DNA from: Bacillus pumilus
GTDB taxonomy: Bacteria; Bacillota; Bacilli; Bacillales; Bacillaceae
Assembly: GCF_024498355.1 (NCBI RefSeq)
Contig: NZ_CP101833.1
Location: forward strand, 725,001 to 789,000
Reading direction: 5' to 3'
DNA length: 64,000 nt
The notes under the pieces are model-generated. The model worked only from the letters and a program-made list of their open reading frames with translations. It did not search any database and was not told the DNA's origin. Numbering within the stretch: the stretch's first letter is position 1; each line of letters opens with the position of its first letter. This document shows positions 16,291 to 24,768 of this stretch, one piece after another. The position numbers and the translations under genes are program-made.

Positions 16291-17529
16291 TTATGATTCA
16301 TTCCATTTGGAGATGGTGTGATCACTAGGAAGTAAAACGGCTAAAATCCCTAAAATCGGTAAAAAGGCAGCACCGATCATTGTAGGGGTTAAACCAAAGG
16401 CGTCAATCAATGAGCCGAGGGCAACCGATCCGATCGCACCCATTCCAAACGCAAGCCCAACAGTTAAACCAGACATTGTGCCAATTTTCCCGGGAAATAG
16501 TTCTTGAGCATATACCACTGTGACAGAGAAGCTTGACATCAAAATCAGGCCAATGAGTCCAAGCAAAGCGTATGCAAGAACAGGTCCAGCAAAAGGTAAT
16601 AGAAGTGCAAGTGGAAAGGATGCCAATAATGAAGCCAAAATGACATTTTTCTTACCAAATCGATCTGCAAGCGGTCCGCCTAAAAATGTCCCGACTGCAC
16701 CTAGAATAAGAAATATGAAGATATAAGTCTGTGATTCTTTAATCGTCACACCGTATTGTTCAATGGCATAGAACGCATAGAAATTCGAAATGGCATTTCC
16801 ATACCAAGAGCGGGCAAAAATAAGGAAGACGATAATGCCAAGTGCTGTGAGTGCTGACTTACGGTGAATATCAGACCTTGGAGCTTTCGCATGTGCTTTC
16901 TTCGCATGTGCTCTAATGGCTTGAAGCTTCGCAGCGTACCATCTTGAAATATAGAGAAGGAAACCGACAGCAAGCATTCCAACAATCGTAAACCAAGCCA
17001 CTCCTGGCTGACCGAGCGGAACGAGCATTAATGCAGCGATAAGTGGTGCAAAGGCTTGACCTGTATTCCCGCCTACTTGATAGATGGACTGGGCAAGTCC
17101 TCGTCTTGGACCAGCTGCCATGTTGGCCACACGTGACCCCTCTGGATGGAAGATCGCAGAGCCGAGTCCGATAAAGACAACGCAAAGCAAAATGGTCGCA
17201 AAGGATGGGGCAAACGCAAGTCCGAATATACCGACAGCACTTGAGAATAAAGCAATAGGAAGTGCATAGGGCATCGGCCGTTTATCTGTGTACCACCCAA
17301 TTGCAGGCTGCATCACGGAGGAGACCATATTTAATGTAAAGGCAATCAGCCCTAATTGTGTAAAGGTCAGCCCCATTGAGCGTTCTAAAATAGGGAACAT
17401 GGCAGGAATAACGGCTTGTAATGTGTCGTTGAGCATATGACAAATACCAATGATCAATAAAATGGGATAAACCGTTGAGCCGGTTACAGCTTTTTGGGAT
17501 TTATCCTTTGCACGAGCAGCAATAGCCAA
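16291..17529 (-). CDS. yfnC: MFS exporter, fosmidomycin-resistance type
   Basis: 12-helix MFS protein of 412 aa. Diagnostic features of the Fsr/YfnC group are the early HMLNDTLQAVIPAMFPILE (helix 1), GWYTDKRPMPYALP after helix 2, and FIGLGSAIFHPEGSRVANMA in helix 4, containing the HPEGS motif. The central basic loop (AIRAHAKKAHAKAPRSDIHRKS) is cytoplasmic. SD AGGAGGAAGTCTC precedes the ATG. Position next to yfnD matches B. subtilis. Drug or metabolite efflux; substrate not determined. Confidence 0.85.
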   Translation of the reverse strand: MAIAARAKDKSQKAVTGSTVYPILLIIGICHMLNDTLQAVIPAMFPILERSMGLTFTQLGLIAFTLNMVSSVMQPAIGWYTDKRPMPYALPIALFSSAVGIFGLAFAPSFATILLCVVFIGLGSAIFHPEGSRVANMAAGPRRGLAQSIYQVGGNTGQAFAPLIAALMLVPLGQPGVAWFTIVGMLAVGFLLYISRWYAAKLQAIRAHAKKAHAKAPRSDIHRKSALTALGIIVFLIFARSWYGNAISNFYAFYAIEQYGVTIKESQTYIFIFLILGAVGTFLGGPLADRFGKKNVILASLLASFPLALLLPFAGPVLAYALLGLIGLILMSSFSVTVVYAQELFPGKIGTMSGLTVGLAFGMGAIGSVALGSLIDAFGLTPTMIGAAFLPILGILAVLLPSDHTISKWNES

Positions 17530-17700
17530 TGAGACTTCCTCCTTTCATCCAACTGTTTTCTTTTTGCATTCCCCTCATTTTATTCATAAGGTGAACTATA
17601 AAACAATAGAAAATTTTCATGATTTAGAAAAAAAGAGAATACCTTACATAGAAGTGTCGCCGGAAACATGGCGGTTCAGCGGGGAGGGTGAGAGAGGAAA

Positions 17701-18109
17701 TTGTCTTACATCATTTGCAATATGCTGAAGTTCAAAAATGCGGATTTGAAGGGTCTGCAAATTCATAATGAGAGGGGAAAAGAGAGCCATACGAATCCAG
17801 ATATTGATGAGAGCCGGACCAAGCTGAATTATGATTTATTGCACCAGCACCAACAGATGATTGATGATAAGTCCATCATCAATGAGCACATTTCAAAAAA
17901 TGGGGGAAACGAAGCGCGCGATTCGGAAAGATGCCGTCCGGTGCTGTTCGTTCATGATTTCAGCCAACCCCGAATTTTTTGAGGGGCTTTCGCCGGAGTG
18001 CGAAAAGGCATTTTTTCAATCGAATTTGGCGTTTCTTCAGGAGCGCTACGGAAAAGAAATCGAAAAAGCCATGAGATCGTCTCTTGGCTTTATAATGGTC
18101 AGATGTTAA
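17701..18109 (+). pseudogene. Decayed MobV-type plasmid mobilisation relaxase fragment
   Basis: The first frame (17701 to about 17890) reads SYIICNMLKFKNADLKGLQI, then HNERGKESHTNPDIDESRTKLNYDLL, the N-terminal signature of MobV (Mob_Pre) relaxases with their NxDID..R..LNYDL motif. The sequence then shifts to another frame reading KRAIRKDAVRCCSFMISANP, FFEGLSPE and FLQERYGKE, the next conserved block of the same family. The catalytic HxDExTPH block and the rest of the protein are absent. A plasmid remnant. Codon use is more GC-rich than in neighbouring genes and resembles the adjacent LPMO gene. Confidence 0.7.
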
Positions 18110-18199
18110 AATCGAATGGGTAATATTGGAATGGTCGCGTATATTTTCTCTTTGCATCAATACCCGTCTCAACACTGTGAAAAGAGAGGGGATTGTAAC

Positions 18200-18811
18200 G
18201 TGTATTGTTTGCCAAAAACCACCTTTAGCACTGCTTTCATTTTAGCAGCCGGATTGCTGTGGATGTCCATCGTTCCTCAGCAGGCCTTCGCTCATGGGTT
18301 TATCGAAAAACCGGGGAGCAGAGCGGCTCTGTGCAGTGAGGCTTTCGGATTTCTCAATCTGAATTGTGGAAGCGTGATGTATGAGCCGCAAAGCCTGGAA
18401 GCGAAAAAAGGGTTTCCGCATAGCGGCCCGGCAGATGGACAAATCGCATCCGCGGGCGGACTGTTCGGCGGAATTCTTGATCAGCAGTCGGAAAATCGCT
18501 GGTTTAAACATATCATGACCGGCGGAGAACACACCTTTACCTGGACATATACCGCCCCCCACAATACGAGCCAATGGCACTACTATATCACCAAAAAAGG
18601 CTGGGATCCTGACAAACCGCTTAAGCGCGCAGACTTTGAACTGATTGGCGCCGTTCCGCATGACGGGTCCCCTGCATCTCGCAATTTATCTCACCACATT
18701 TATATTCCTGAAGACCGCCTCGGGTATCATGTCATACTTGCCGTTTGGGATGTGGTTGATACTGAAAACGCTTTCTATCAAGTGATTGATGTTGATCTAG
18801 TGAATAAATAA
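18200..18811 (+). CDS. Secreted chitin-active lytic polysaccharide monooxygenase (AA10)
   Basis: Signal peptide of about 31 aa ends QQAFA, leaving mature His1 of the copper histidine brace (HGFIEKPGSRA). The second brace His is in TAPHNTSQWHYYITKKGW, and NAFYQVIDVDL supplies the axial aromatic residue. Single AA10 (CBM33) domain of about 170 aa with no extra binding module, like ChbB-type chitin-binding proteins of B. licheniformis and B. amyloliquefaciens. GTG start at 18200 follows AGAGGGGAT. GC-rich codon use, adjacent MobV remnant and interruption of the yfnC-yfnA synteny suggest acquisition from a B. licheniformis-like donor. Confidence 0.88.
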   Translation: MYCLPKTTFSTAFILAAGLLWMSIVPQQAFAHGFIEKPGSRAALCSEAFGFLNLNCGSVMYEPQSLEAKKGFPHSGPADGQIASAGGLFGGILDQQSENRWFKHIMTGGEHTFTWTYTAPHNTSQWHYYITKKGWDPDKPLKRADFELIGAVPHDGSPASRNLSHHIYIPEDRLGYHVILAVWDVVDTENAFYQVIDVDLVNK

Positions 18812-18892
18812 AGCATGGACTTTTCTTGATCTGTTTGGAAAACCGACTTGTGAATCAGCGGGTTTTGGTGGAAACAGAGAAAATAAGCGATC

Positions 18893-18928
18893 AAAAACCC
18901 CGGCTCTCCAAAACATGCCGGGGTTTTT
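18893..18928. terminator. Terminator after the LPMO gene
   Basis: A perfect 12-bp stem AAAAACCCCGGC/GCCGGGGTTTTT; symmetrical, so usable from both strands. Confidence 0.8.
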
Positions 18929-18936
18929 GAGATTCG

Positions 18937-19035
18937 TTATTTCTTTTTCTTCATTGCGGCATCCATAAACGGCAGCAAGGTGCCGAACAGCATCGTACCG
19001 CCGAAGAAATTCCCGAGGCAAGATTGTGAGGGGAC
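18937..19035 (-). pseudogene. Possible 3' remnant of a membrane transporter gene
   Basis: In the minus frame ending at 18937 the sequence reads GNFFGGTMLFGTLLPFMDAA followed by four lysines and a stop, like the last helix and basic tail of a membrane protein (a GNxxGG motif occurs in formate/nitrite channels). Nothing recognisable precedes it. It shares the terminator with the LPMO gene, as if both came in one DNA block that was cut here. Identity is a guess. Confidence 0.3.
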
Positions 19036-19141
19036 TGGGTGCGGCAGGGATGGAATAAAAAGCGCGGGATTTCTGGAGAATACGAAAAGCTGGTATACTT
19101 TTTGAGGGGTAGGAAGGGGAACAAGTTTCCCAACCATACAC

Positions 19142-19191
19142 ATGAGTCAACGGTAAGCGCAACGAAAGTGAGCATTAAGGAGTTGACTCAT
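19142..19191. repeat. Ten-base inverted repeat at the edge of the foreign segment
   Basis: ATGAGTCAAC and GTTGACTCAT are perfect inverse complements separated by 30 bp. It lies between the LPMO island and the native-looking PBP gene and could be an island boundary or an RNA hairpin. Confidence 0.35.
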
Positions 19192-19203
19192 TCACAAAAC
19201 CAA

Positions 19204-19237
19204 AGAGACACAAGCTCTTGATTGAGCGTGTGTCTCT
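19204..19237 (-). terminator. Terminator of the PBP gene
   Basis: An 8-bp stem AGAGACAC/GTGTCTCT lies just past the minus-strand stop codon. Confidence 0.65.
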
Positions 19238-19243
19238 AAAGGA

Positions 19244-21283
19244 TTATTGATAAAAAGAAGCGATCACAGGCTTCATTTTTTGAATGACAAGTCCACTGCC
19301 GCCGCGGTTTTTCACACCTTCGATCATGCCGACGAGGACGTAATCTTCTTTTTTAGGATTAAACGCAAGTAAAAATCCATTTTCAGTGCCATCTGTTGCA
19401 CCTTGTTTGCTCTTCAGCTCTGCCGTTCCAGTTTTAGCGGCGATATCTGCTCCTTTGATTTGTAAGGAGTGAGCTGTACCGTTTGGATTGGTGACGACTT
19501 GAGTCAGCGCGTCTTTCACCGTGTTTGCTGAGTCTTCTTTGATGATCTGCTTTGGTGATGCTGTTTTTTCATCTTGAATCACTCGAGGATAGACAAGCTT
19601 GCCTCCGGTTGCAAAAGGAGAATAGGCATGCACTTGCTCAATCGGTGACATGAGTAATTCACCTTGACCATATGCCGAGTCAGCGAGTAGGATGTCCGAT
19701 TGAATGCCATCGTTCGATACTTGTGCTGGTTTCATTGTAAATGGCATGTGTAAGTCTTCGCCAAACCCAAAAGTTTTCACTTTTTTCTCGTAGGTGTCTT
19801 TACCAATTTCAAGTGCTTCCTGTCCGAAGTAAATATTGTCAGAGTACACAAGGGCATCGACCATATTCACTTTTTCTTTGGCGTGCACCCGTGTAATTTG
19901 ATAATTTCCCCATGATTGATCCTTTTGCCATTTCAGTCCATGAATGGTGCGCACTTTATTAGGCTTTGTGACACCTGTTTCCAGCCCAATGGCTGCTGTA
20001 ATGGTTTTGAATGTGGACCCTGGTGCATACCGGCTCGCATATCGAGCTTGGAATGGGAGGTCCGGATTTTCACTGTATGCCTGATATTGCTTAGGTGTTA
20101 TCCCGTTTGTCATGAGATTGACATCGTAGGAAGGGGTGCTGACAAGCGCTAATAGATCACCAGATGATGGATTCATGATGGTGACAGCCCCTTTTTCACC
20201 TTTCAGCTGCTCATAGGCTTTTTTCTGTAATGAAGCATCAATGGTCAGCTTCACTGTTTTTCCGTCTTTTCGGTCTGTTTTTTGCAATGTCTCTTCAATA
20301 CCTGTTTCATCATGGACAATGAGAATGCTTCCGCCATCTTGTCCTCGTAAATTTTGATCGAATGTGAATTCAAGACCGGTTTTGCCAATGATTTGATCAG
20401 CCTTTAATGCTGGATTCCTTTTGATATCATCCGCATTTGCTTTTCCGACATAGCCTGTTAGATGAGCAGCGGCTTCGTTATATGGATAGTAGCGCATTTC
20501 CTTCGATTGATAGGTGACGCCGTTTACGTCCTTTGGAATCGGCATTTGCTTTAACATAGATTTCAGCGGAACAAACGTGTCGTCTGTGACCCATGTTTGT
20601 TTCAGCTGATTTTGAATCAGTTCTTCATCTATATCAAAAGCTTTGCTGATCTTTTTCATATTGCGTTCTTTTTCTTTCCCTGTCCCGAGCTTTCCTGGGA
20701 TGATGCCAAGAGCGTTTCCACCAGTTGTTTCTGCTAAAGTACGGCCTTTCCGGTCCACAATATTTCCACGTACAGCAGGATCTGATTTTACTTTGATGGT
20801 ATCTCCCTTCTCCATTTGCGGGAAGATGAGATTTGGCTTCCAGTCCACTTTCCACTTGTCAGCCTCTTCGGTGAGAACCCCCTTGTATGACAGCTTGTTC
20901 AGCTTTCCAAGAGACGTTTTCATCGTGACATCATAGGTGAACTGATACCCATTTCCTTTGTCCTGTTTTTCGACTTTGACCTTTGATACGTTCAGATCAT
21001 AAGCACCAATTCCATTAAAAATATTGTCGTATTTTTCGGCTAGTTGTTTTTTGGAGAAGTCATTGGCTTTCAGAGACGCACTCGTTACCTCGTCTGCCAG
21101 CTTCGCAAAGTCTTTCTTCTCCATGTGTTTCGTAAAGGACTCGGCCGCCTGTAACGCCTCTTTTTCTTTTGAGAGAAGAGTATCTTTTAAGAAAAAGAAG
21201 GCAGCAGCAATCACGATCATACTAAGAATGGGTATGATGACTTTTTTTTGTTTCCAAAATGATTTTCGTTGATCTGTATACAA
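19244..21283 (-). CDS. pbpC: Class B penicillin-binding protein, MecA/PBP3 type
   Basis: Peptidoglycan transpeptidase anchored by one N-terminal helix (about residues 14-32, VIIPILSMIVIAAAFFF). An NTF2-like MecA N-terminal domain (about 40-155) is followed by a PBP dimerisation domain and the transpeptidase domain with SxxK (PGSTFK), SxN (YSDNIYF) and KTG (KTGTAEL). At 679 aa it resembles B. subtilis PbpC (668 aa). Start: TTG at 21283 has GAGGTG at 6-nt spacing, while the upstream in-frame GTG overlaps that ribosome site. Gene symbol rests on domain layout, not synteny. Confidence 0.82.
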   Translation of the reverse strand: MYTDQRKSFWKQKKVIIPILSMIVIAAAFFFLKDTLLSKEKEALQAAESFTKHMEKKDFAKLADEVTSASLKANDFSKKQLAEKYDNIFNGIGAYDLNVSKVKVEKQDKGNGYQFTYDVTMKTSLGKLNKLSYKGVLTEEADKWKVDWKPNLIFPQMEKGDTIKVKSDPAVRGNIVDRKGRTLAETTGGNALGIIPGKLGTGKEKERNMKKISKAFDIDEELIQNQLKQTWVTDDTFVPLKSMLKQMPIPKDVNGVTYQSKEMRYYPYNEAAAHLTGYVGKANADDIKRNPALKADQIIGKTGLEFTFDQNLRGQDGGSILIVHDETGIEETLQKTDRKDGKTVKLTIDASLQKKAYEQLKGEKGAVTIMNPSSGDLLALVSTPSYDVNLMTNGITPKQYQAYSENPDLPFQARYASRYAPGSTFKTITAAIGLETGVTKPNKVRTIHGLKWQKDQSWGNYQITRVHAKEKVNMVDALVYSDNIYFGQEALEIGKDTYEKKVKTFGFGEDLHMPFTMKPAQVSNDGIQSDILLADSAYGQGELLMSPIEQVHAYSPFATGGKLVYPRVIQDEKTASPKQIIKEDSANTVKDALTQVVTNPNGTAHSLQIKGADIAAKTGTAELKSKQGATDGTENGFLLAFNPKKEDYVLVGMIEGVKNRGGSGLVIQKMKPVIASFYQ

Positions 21284-21517
21284 TGAAAACACCTCAATTT
21301 TTGATTAGATCCTCTATATTTTACAGTTATTGCGTGTGATTTGTATAGTTTCTCCTATGAAAATAGACCAAGTCATGGTTTAGGAATGTGAATAATGACA
21401 GTAAGTTTATCTAAAAGATATCTTCATTTTTTCTTATGATTTAAAGGATTTCTTTAGAAATCATCGAATGTGGAAAATTAGAAAAATTTTTAACAAGCGT
21501 TTTCATTAGGGGGGATT

Positions 21518-22951
21518 GTGATCGTTTATAAAAAAGTGAATTTGACTGGACTTGTTCTTGGACCAATGCTCTTCTTCTTGATTTTTTTTCTCATACCAGA
21601 AGATGAATTGGCCTATGCTGCGAGAGTGGTATTAGGCATTACGGCTTGGACTGCGACGTGGTGGGTGACTGAAGCATTGCCGATACCAGCAACCTCTTTA
21701 TTGCCAATCATCCTTCTGCCAACACTTGGCGGACTCTCTATGGAGCAAACATCAAGGGCTTATGGAGACCCGATTGTCTTTATGTACATGGGCGGATTTA
21801 TGATCGCAATCGCAATTGAAAAATGGAATTTACATAGAAGAATGGCATTACATATTTTAAAGATCATTGGCACAAGAAGTGACCGCATTGTATTAGGTGT
21901 CATGATCGCGACTGCTTTTTTATCTATGTGGATTTCTAATGCAGCTACAGCACTGATGATGCTGCCGGTGGCATTGGCTGTTATTAAAGAGGTCAAAGCG
22001 AACGAAATCTTATCTGGTGCATCTCTTGATCGATTCAGCAAAAGTATCTTATTATCGGTTGCTTATTCAGCGTCAATTGGTGGCTTGGCGACACTTGTTG
22101 GGTCAGTGCCAAATGCTGTTTTTGCAGCGATGTCAAAAAAGCTGTTAGATCGGGAAATTATGTTCTTTGAATGGTTTTTGTTTGGTTTTCCCGTGGCGAT
22201 TGTTCTTCTTATTCTCTTATTTCTGTATTTGACCAAGATACAGTTCAAGGTAGAGCATACAGGTGAAATGAGTGCAGCGTTCATACGGAAGGGGTTAGAA
22301 GATTTAGGCAAAATGAAACAAGAGGAAAAATGGGTTTTTGTTATTTTTCTCATGACAGCTTTTTTGTGGATATTTAAAATCTTTTTGTTTGGAGGGATCA
22401 CCGTATCTGATACATCTATCGCCATTTTTGGTGCGATGTTGTTATTTCTCATTCCAGCGACAAATGGAGAGAGAATACTAGAATGGCAGGATATGAAGCA
22501 GCTGCCGTGGGGACTTTTGCTTTTGTTTGGGGGCGGGCTTTCGCTCGCTACGGGCTTTGCAGAGACCAATCTAACAGGATGGATCGGGGAAAATTTACAG
22601 CATTTAAATGGGCTTTCGTATCTCATGCTGCTGATTATTTTATCAAGCGCTATTTTATTTATGACAGAAATTATGTCCAATACAGCTGTTGCCAATATGA
22701 TTATTCCGATTACGGTAGGACTTGGCCTTGCGATTGGCATCGAGCCGTACGGTTTAATGGCTGCGGCTGCTTTAGCTTCCTCTTGTGCGTTTATGCTGCC
22801 CATTTCTACACCGCCAAATGCGGCTGTCTTTAGTGCGGACGTGCTGAAAATCTCTGATATGGTCAAGGCGGGCTTTTGGTTAAATATCATCAGTATTGTG
22901 GCGATTGTCCTTGCGGTTTATTTCTGGCTGCCGATCGTGCTTAAAAGCTGA
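21518..22951 (+). CDS. DASS (SLC13)-family sodium/dicarboxylate symporter, 477 aa
   Basis: About 11-12 membrane segments. Family signatures: WWVTEALPIPATSLLPIILLP (about 50-70), ISNAATALMMLPVA with the SNT-like substrate loop, and in the second half EIMSNTAVANMIIPI (SNT motif) and CAFMLPISTPPNAAVF. Imports C4-dicarboxylates such as succinate, fumarate or malate with sodium, as in SdcS. GTG start after AGGGGGGAT. Monocistronic. The exact substrate is not visible. Confidence 0.85.
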   Translation: MIVYKKVNLTGLVLGPMLFFLIFFLIPEDELAYAARVVLGITAWTATWWVTEALPIPATSLLPIILLPTLGGLSMEQTSRAYGDPIVFMYMGGFMIAIAIEKWNLHRRMALHILKIIGTRSDRIVLGVMIATAFLSMWISNAATALMMLPVALAVIKEVKANEILSGASLDRFSKSILLSVAYSASIGGLATLVGSVPNAVFAAMSKKLLDREIMFFEWFLFGFPVAIVLLILLFLYLTKIQFKVEHTGEMSAAFIRKGLEDLGKMKQEEKWVFVIFLMTAFLWIFKIFLFGGITVSDTSIAIFGAMLLFLIPATNGERILEWQDMKQLPWGLLLLFGGGLSLATGFAETNLTGWIGENLQHLNGLSYLMLLIILSSAILFMTEIMSNTAVANMIIPITVGLGLAIGIEPYGLMAAAALASSCAFMLPISTPPNAAVFSADVLKISDMVKAGFWLNIISIVAIVLAVYFWLPIVLKS

Positions 22952-23166
22952 ACCGATGAATGTCGGACAAATAGCTAGCAGATTGGAAATCACGGGTAGG
23001 GACAGAATGTTGGAGATGCAAGCGGTTTTGCCGGGACAAAAAGCCACGTAGATGATCGAGATCAAGTGGACTCACCTGCCTCTTTTTCACCAGCAGCTAA
23101 ATCCATTCAAAGGAAGTATGTGTGTGGACTCGAATTCAGCAAAAAACAGTTTCATTTAAACAAAAA

Positions 23167-23193
23167 AAGAGACCGGGAATCCCCGTGTCTCTT
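23167..23193 (-). terminator. Terminator of yfnA
   Basis: Stem AAGAGAC(CGGG)/(CCCG)GTCTCTT with a T7 tail on the minus strand. The rest of 22952-23166 contains no gene I recognise. Confidence 0.7.
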
Positions 23194-23195
23194 TT

Positions 23196-24587
23196 CTAAT
23201 GTGTTTGATTGAGATGGCTTTTTCGTCTTGCATAGGTGAAATAGACAACGACACCAATGGCCACCCAAATGAGGAAGGCTCGCCATGTAGTCCATTGAAG
23301 TGTTGCCGCCAATATCATACAGATGATGGCACTAATAATTGGAAGAACAGGCACAAATGGTACTTTAAAGGCTGTCTTCATATTCGGATGTTTCTTTCGT
23401 AATACGATGACGGCAATAGAGATCACGGTAAAGGCTGCAAGTGTACCGATGCTGACTAAATTAGCGAGCGTCGATAAGTTTACAAATCCTACAATACAAG
23501 CTGCCACAGCTCCTGTCAGCCAAGTGTTGGCAACGGGTGTTTTCGATTTCGGATGAACCTTTGAAAAAATCTTTGGCATAAGCCCATCGCGGCTCATCGC
23601 AAAGGTTAGGCGAACCTGCGCATACACCAAGGCGATTAAAACCGTCGTAATCCCGATAATCGCACCGGCGGATATGATACCAGCCACACTATTAAGGCCA
23701 ACGACTTGAAGAGCAAAAGCGACAGGGTCACTGACATTCAGTTTCGTATAGTGAACCATGCCTGTTAAGACAAATGAAACGCCGATGTATAAAATGGTAC
23801 AAACACCAAGCGCACCGATGATTCCAATTGGCATCGCTTTTTGTGGATTTTTGACTTCTTCTGATGCATTGGCGATCGCATCAAATCCAAGGTAAGCAAA
23901 AAAGACAGTTGCTGCCCCTGCGATCACGCCATGAAAGCCCATTGGCATAAAGGGTGTCCAGTTTTCCGGTTTGACGTAAGCGAAGCCTGAAATGATAAAG
24001 AGAAGGACAATGGCAATTTTGATCAGCACGATGATGTTATTCAGCTTCGTGCTTTCTTTTACGCCTCTTGAGACAATAAAGGTAATGAGTAAAATAATGA
24101 GCGCGCCTGGAAGGTTAAAGACGGCGCCATCAGCGGCTCCAGGGGCAGCCGATAAAGCCTTCGGTATGTGCAGACCGAATCCACTGAGCAGTGATTGAAA
24201 ATAGGACGACCATCCACTTGCGACAGCAGAGAGCGCGACAACATACTCAAGCATGAGATCCCAGCCCATTAAGAAGGCGAGGAGTTCACCAAGTGTTGCG
24301 TAAGAATACGTATAGACGCTTCCTGACACAGGAATAGACGAGGAGAATTCCGCGTAGCAAAAAGCAGCAAGGGCGCATGCGATCGCAGCCAAGATAAAAG
24401 ATATAATAATCGCAGGTCCCGCATCTTTCGCAGCAGCAACCCCCGTAATGACAAAGATTCCAGTCCCGACCACACAGCCGATGCCAAGCAAGATTAAATC
24501 AAACGTATTCAAAGAACGACTGAGCCGCTTTGTTTGACTTTCAAGCATGAGCTGGTCGAGAGACTTTTTTCGAAATAAAGAACTCAT
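23196..24587 (-). CDS. yfnA: APC-family amino acid permease
   Basis: 463 aa with about 12-13 helices. Cationic-amino-acid-transporter features: DLILLGIGCVVGTGIFVITG (residues 29-48, the GxG(I/V)GTGIF consensus), FCYAEFSSSIPVSGSVYTY in helix 3, and FFAYLGFDAIANASEEVKNP (about 235-255). Short basic C-terminal tail. B. subtilis YfnA (461 aa) lies between yfnB and yfm genes, matching this position. Amino acid uptake across the inner membrane; substrate unassigned. Confidence 0.85.
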   Translation of the reverse strand: MSSLFRKKSLDQLMLESQTKRLSRSLNTFDLILLGIGCVVGTGIFVITGVAAAKDAGPAIIISFILAAIACALAAFCYAEFSSSIPVSGSVYTYSYATLGELLAFLMGWDLMLEYVVALSAVASGWSSYFQSLLSGFGLHIPKALSAAPGAADGAVFNLPGALIILLITFIVSRGVKESTKLNNIIVLIKIAIVLLFIISGFAYVKPENWTPFMPMGFHGVIAGAATVFFAYLGFDAIANASEEVKNPQKAMPIGIIGALGVCTILYIGVSFVLTGMVHYTKLNVSDPVAFALQVVGLNSVAGIISAGAIIGITTVLIALVYAQVRLTFAMSRDGLMPKIFSKVHPKSKTPVANTWLTGAVAACIVGFVNLSTLANLVSIGTLAAFTVISIAVIVLRKKHPNMKTAFKVPFVPVLPIISAIICMILAATLQWTTWRAFLIWVAIGVVVYFTYARRKSHLNQTH

Positions 24588-24726
24588 GTTGACCTCCTAA
24601 TGGATAAATCTATTCGTAAGACGAATGTTAGTATATGCGTAAATGGCAATTTAGTCAATTGGTTGAAAAACGCTTTAAATCACTAAAGTTTTAAACGTCA
24701 CAAACGAAACATTGTGTAAAAAAGAG

Positions 24727-24755
24727 ACATCCGCCGGCATATGGCAGGCGGATGT
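24727..24755 (-). terminator. Terminator of the GT2/TPR gene
   Basis: A perfect 9-bp stem ACATCCGCC/GGCGGATGT with CTCTTTTTT following on the minus strand. Confidence 0.8.
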
Positions 24756-24768
24756 GGTGACAGACGAT

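Noticed and set aside
17530..17700. A recognisable oriT upstream of the MobV remnant
   Set aside because: MobV plasmids carry oriT just before mob, and a GC-rich inverted segment is present near 17655, but I could not match a known nick site.
19039..19221. 60-codon plus-strand frame in the island edge
   Set aside because: No ribosome site, no recognisable domain, and it spans the inverted repeat and part of the PBP terminator.
22063..22890. Long antisense frame opposite the dicarboxylate transporter
   Set aside because: Typical complement of a membrane-protein gene; no start signal, and the sense strand has clear DASS motifs.
22952..23100. Possible short peptide (about 31 codons, MNVGQIASRLEI...) after the dicarboxylate transporter gene
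   Set aside because: No ribosome site and no family recognised; may be a remnant, but nothing supports it as a gene.
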